Positions 61,815 through 61,967 of a stretch of 61,967 nucleotides of DNA are shown in pieces; within the stretch, counting starts at the first letter, position 1; every line of letters begins with the position of its first letter. The stretch is from contig NZ_QYCN01000029.1 in assembly GCF_003583925.1 (NCBI RefSeq), forward strand, positions 36,706-98,672. Reading direction: 5' to 3'. A model generated the notes under the pieces. It saw only the letters and a list, made by a program, of their open reading frames with translations, did no database searches and was not told the DNA's origin. Source of the DNA: Hymenobacter rubripertinctus. Its GTDB lineage: Bacteria; Bacteroidota; Bacteroidia; Cytophagales; Hymenobacteraceae. A program made the translations under genes and the position numbers.

Positions 61815-61967
61815 TCAAGTTGGCGTTAACCGACGGTTGTGCTCGTCGATGACGAGTTGGATGCGCATGTGGTGCATTTTCTCGCACCGACTGAACGAGC
61901 AGGACTTGCGCACCAACACGCCGCACTTTTGGCGCAACGAACAGTTGATGGCCTCCACGATGCTCGT
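61815..61967 (-). mobile_element. IS1-family transposase, C-terminal part, cut by the window edge
   Basis: The - strand frame from the right edge reads IVEAINCSLRQKCGVLVRKS, CSFSRCEKMHHMRIQLVIDEHN and ends at TGA (61817-61815). This matches the C-terminus of IS1 InsB-type transposases (LRQRCSRLVRKTLSFSK in the classic protein). The 50 codons visible have no stop. The inverted-repeat end of the element was not found; 61374-61814 otherwise contains no recognisable gene. Confidence 0.75.

Noticed and set aside
61411..61926. Long - strand frame left of the IS1 remnant
   Set aside because: Arg/Pro/Ser-rich residue content without family motifs, typical of a shadow frame; the IS1 protein is in a different frame.

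Overview
The window looks like a chromosome segment from a GC-rich member of the Bacteroidota, most likely Hymenobacter or a close relative. This is an inference from three things. Coding DNA is very GC-rich while intergenic DNA is AT-rich. Candidate promoters match the Bacteroidota TAnnTTTG -7 box rather than a sigma70 -10 box. The protein families and the dispersed intergenic palindromes also fit that group. No rRNA gene, intact tRNA gene or CRISPR array was seen.

Region 1 (1-17128, + strand) is an exopolysaccharide/capsule locus. It holds the end of a Wzx-type flippase, a Wzy/ligase-like polymerase, several GT4 and GT2 glycosyltransferases, a GT61 enzyme, a tandem pair of secreted parallel beta-helix proteins, and gmd-fcl for GDP-L-fucose. 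The second beta-helix protein carries repeated C-terminal modules and is broken by a frameshift. The GT61 gene contains an eleven-G tract.

Region 2 (17547-30198, - strand) continues the locus. It has a nine-gene nucleotide-sugar cassette: class III aminotransferase, DUF4910 aminopeptidase-like protein, PIG-L deacetylase, two RfbF-like nucleotidyltransferases, a C-methyltransferase, a SAF-domain oxidoreductase, RfbC and an SDR. WecG/TagA and WcaJ-like transferases follow. The cassette seems built to make an unusual C-methylated, possibly acylated, deoxysugar on a CDP or dTDP carrier, but no 4,6-dehydratase is present in the window. Several gene boundaries inside it carry simple or inverted repeats.

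Region 3 (30400-34960) is mixed. It holds a Fur-family regulator preceded by an orphan terminator, and a small operon of a membrane protein, a truncated hemoglobin and a cupin. Next comes a decayed stretch where the N-terminal third of a CcoI/FixI-like copper P-type ATPase runs into a damaged universal stress protein. A DUF2892 protein follows.

Region 4 (35173-43182, - strand) is a sulfur module: DsrE-like protein, outer-membrane porin, TsdA-like dihaem cytochrome, two half-size YeeE/YedE transporters, a methyltransferase, a rhodanese, a persulfide dioxygenase-rhodanese fusion, a TauE/SafE exporter and an ArsR-family regulator. Matching palindromes upstream of the regulator and of the exporter suggest a local regulatory circuit.

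Region 5 (43438-54212, + strand) has two 5'-nucleotidase-type phosphoesterases flanking a TolC-RND-adaptor efflux operon and a TlpA-like thioredoxin. Region 6 (54304-61335, - strand) is a TetR-controlled TolC-HlyD-ABC export operon with a matching operator in front of both tetR and the first export gene. The right edge cuts into an IS1-family transposase.
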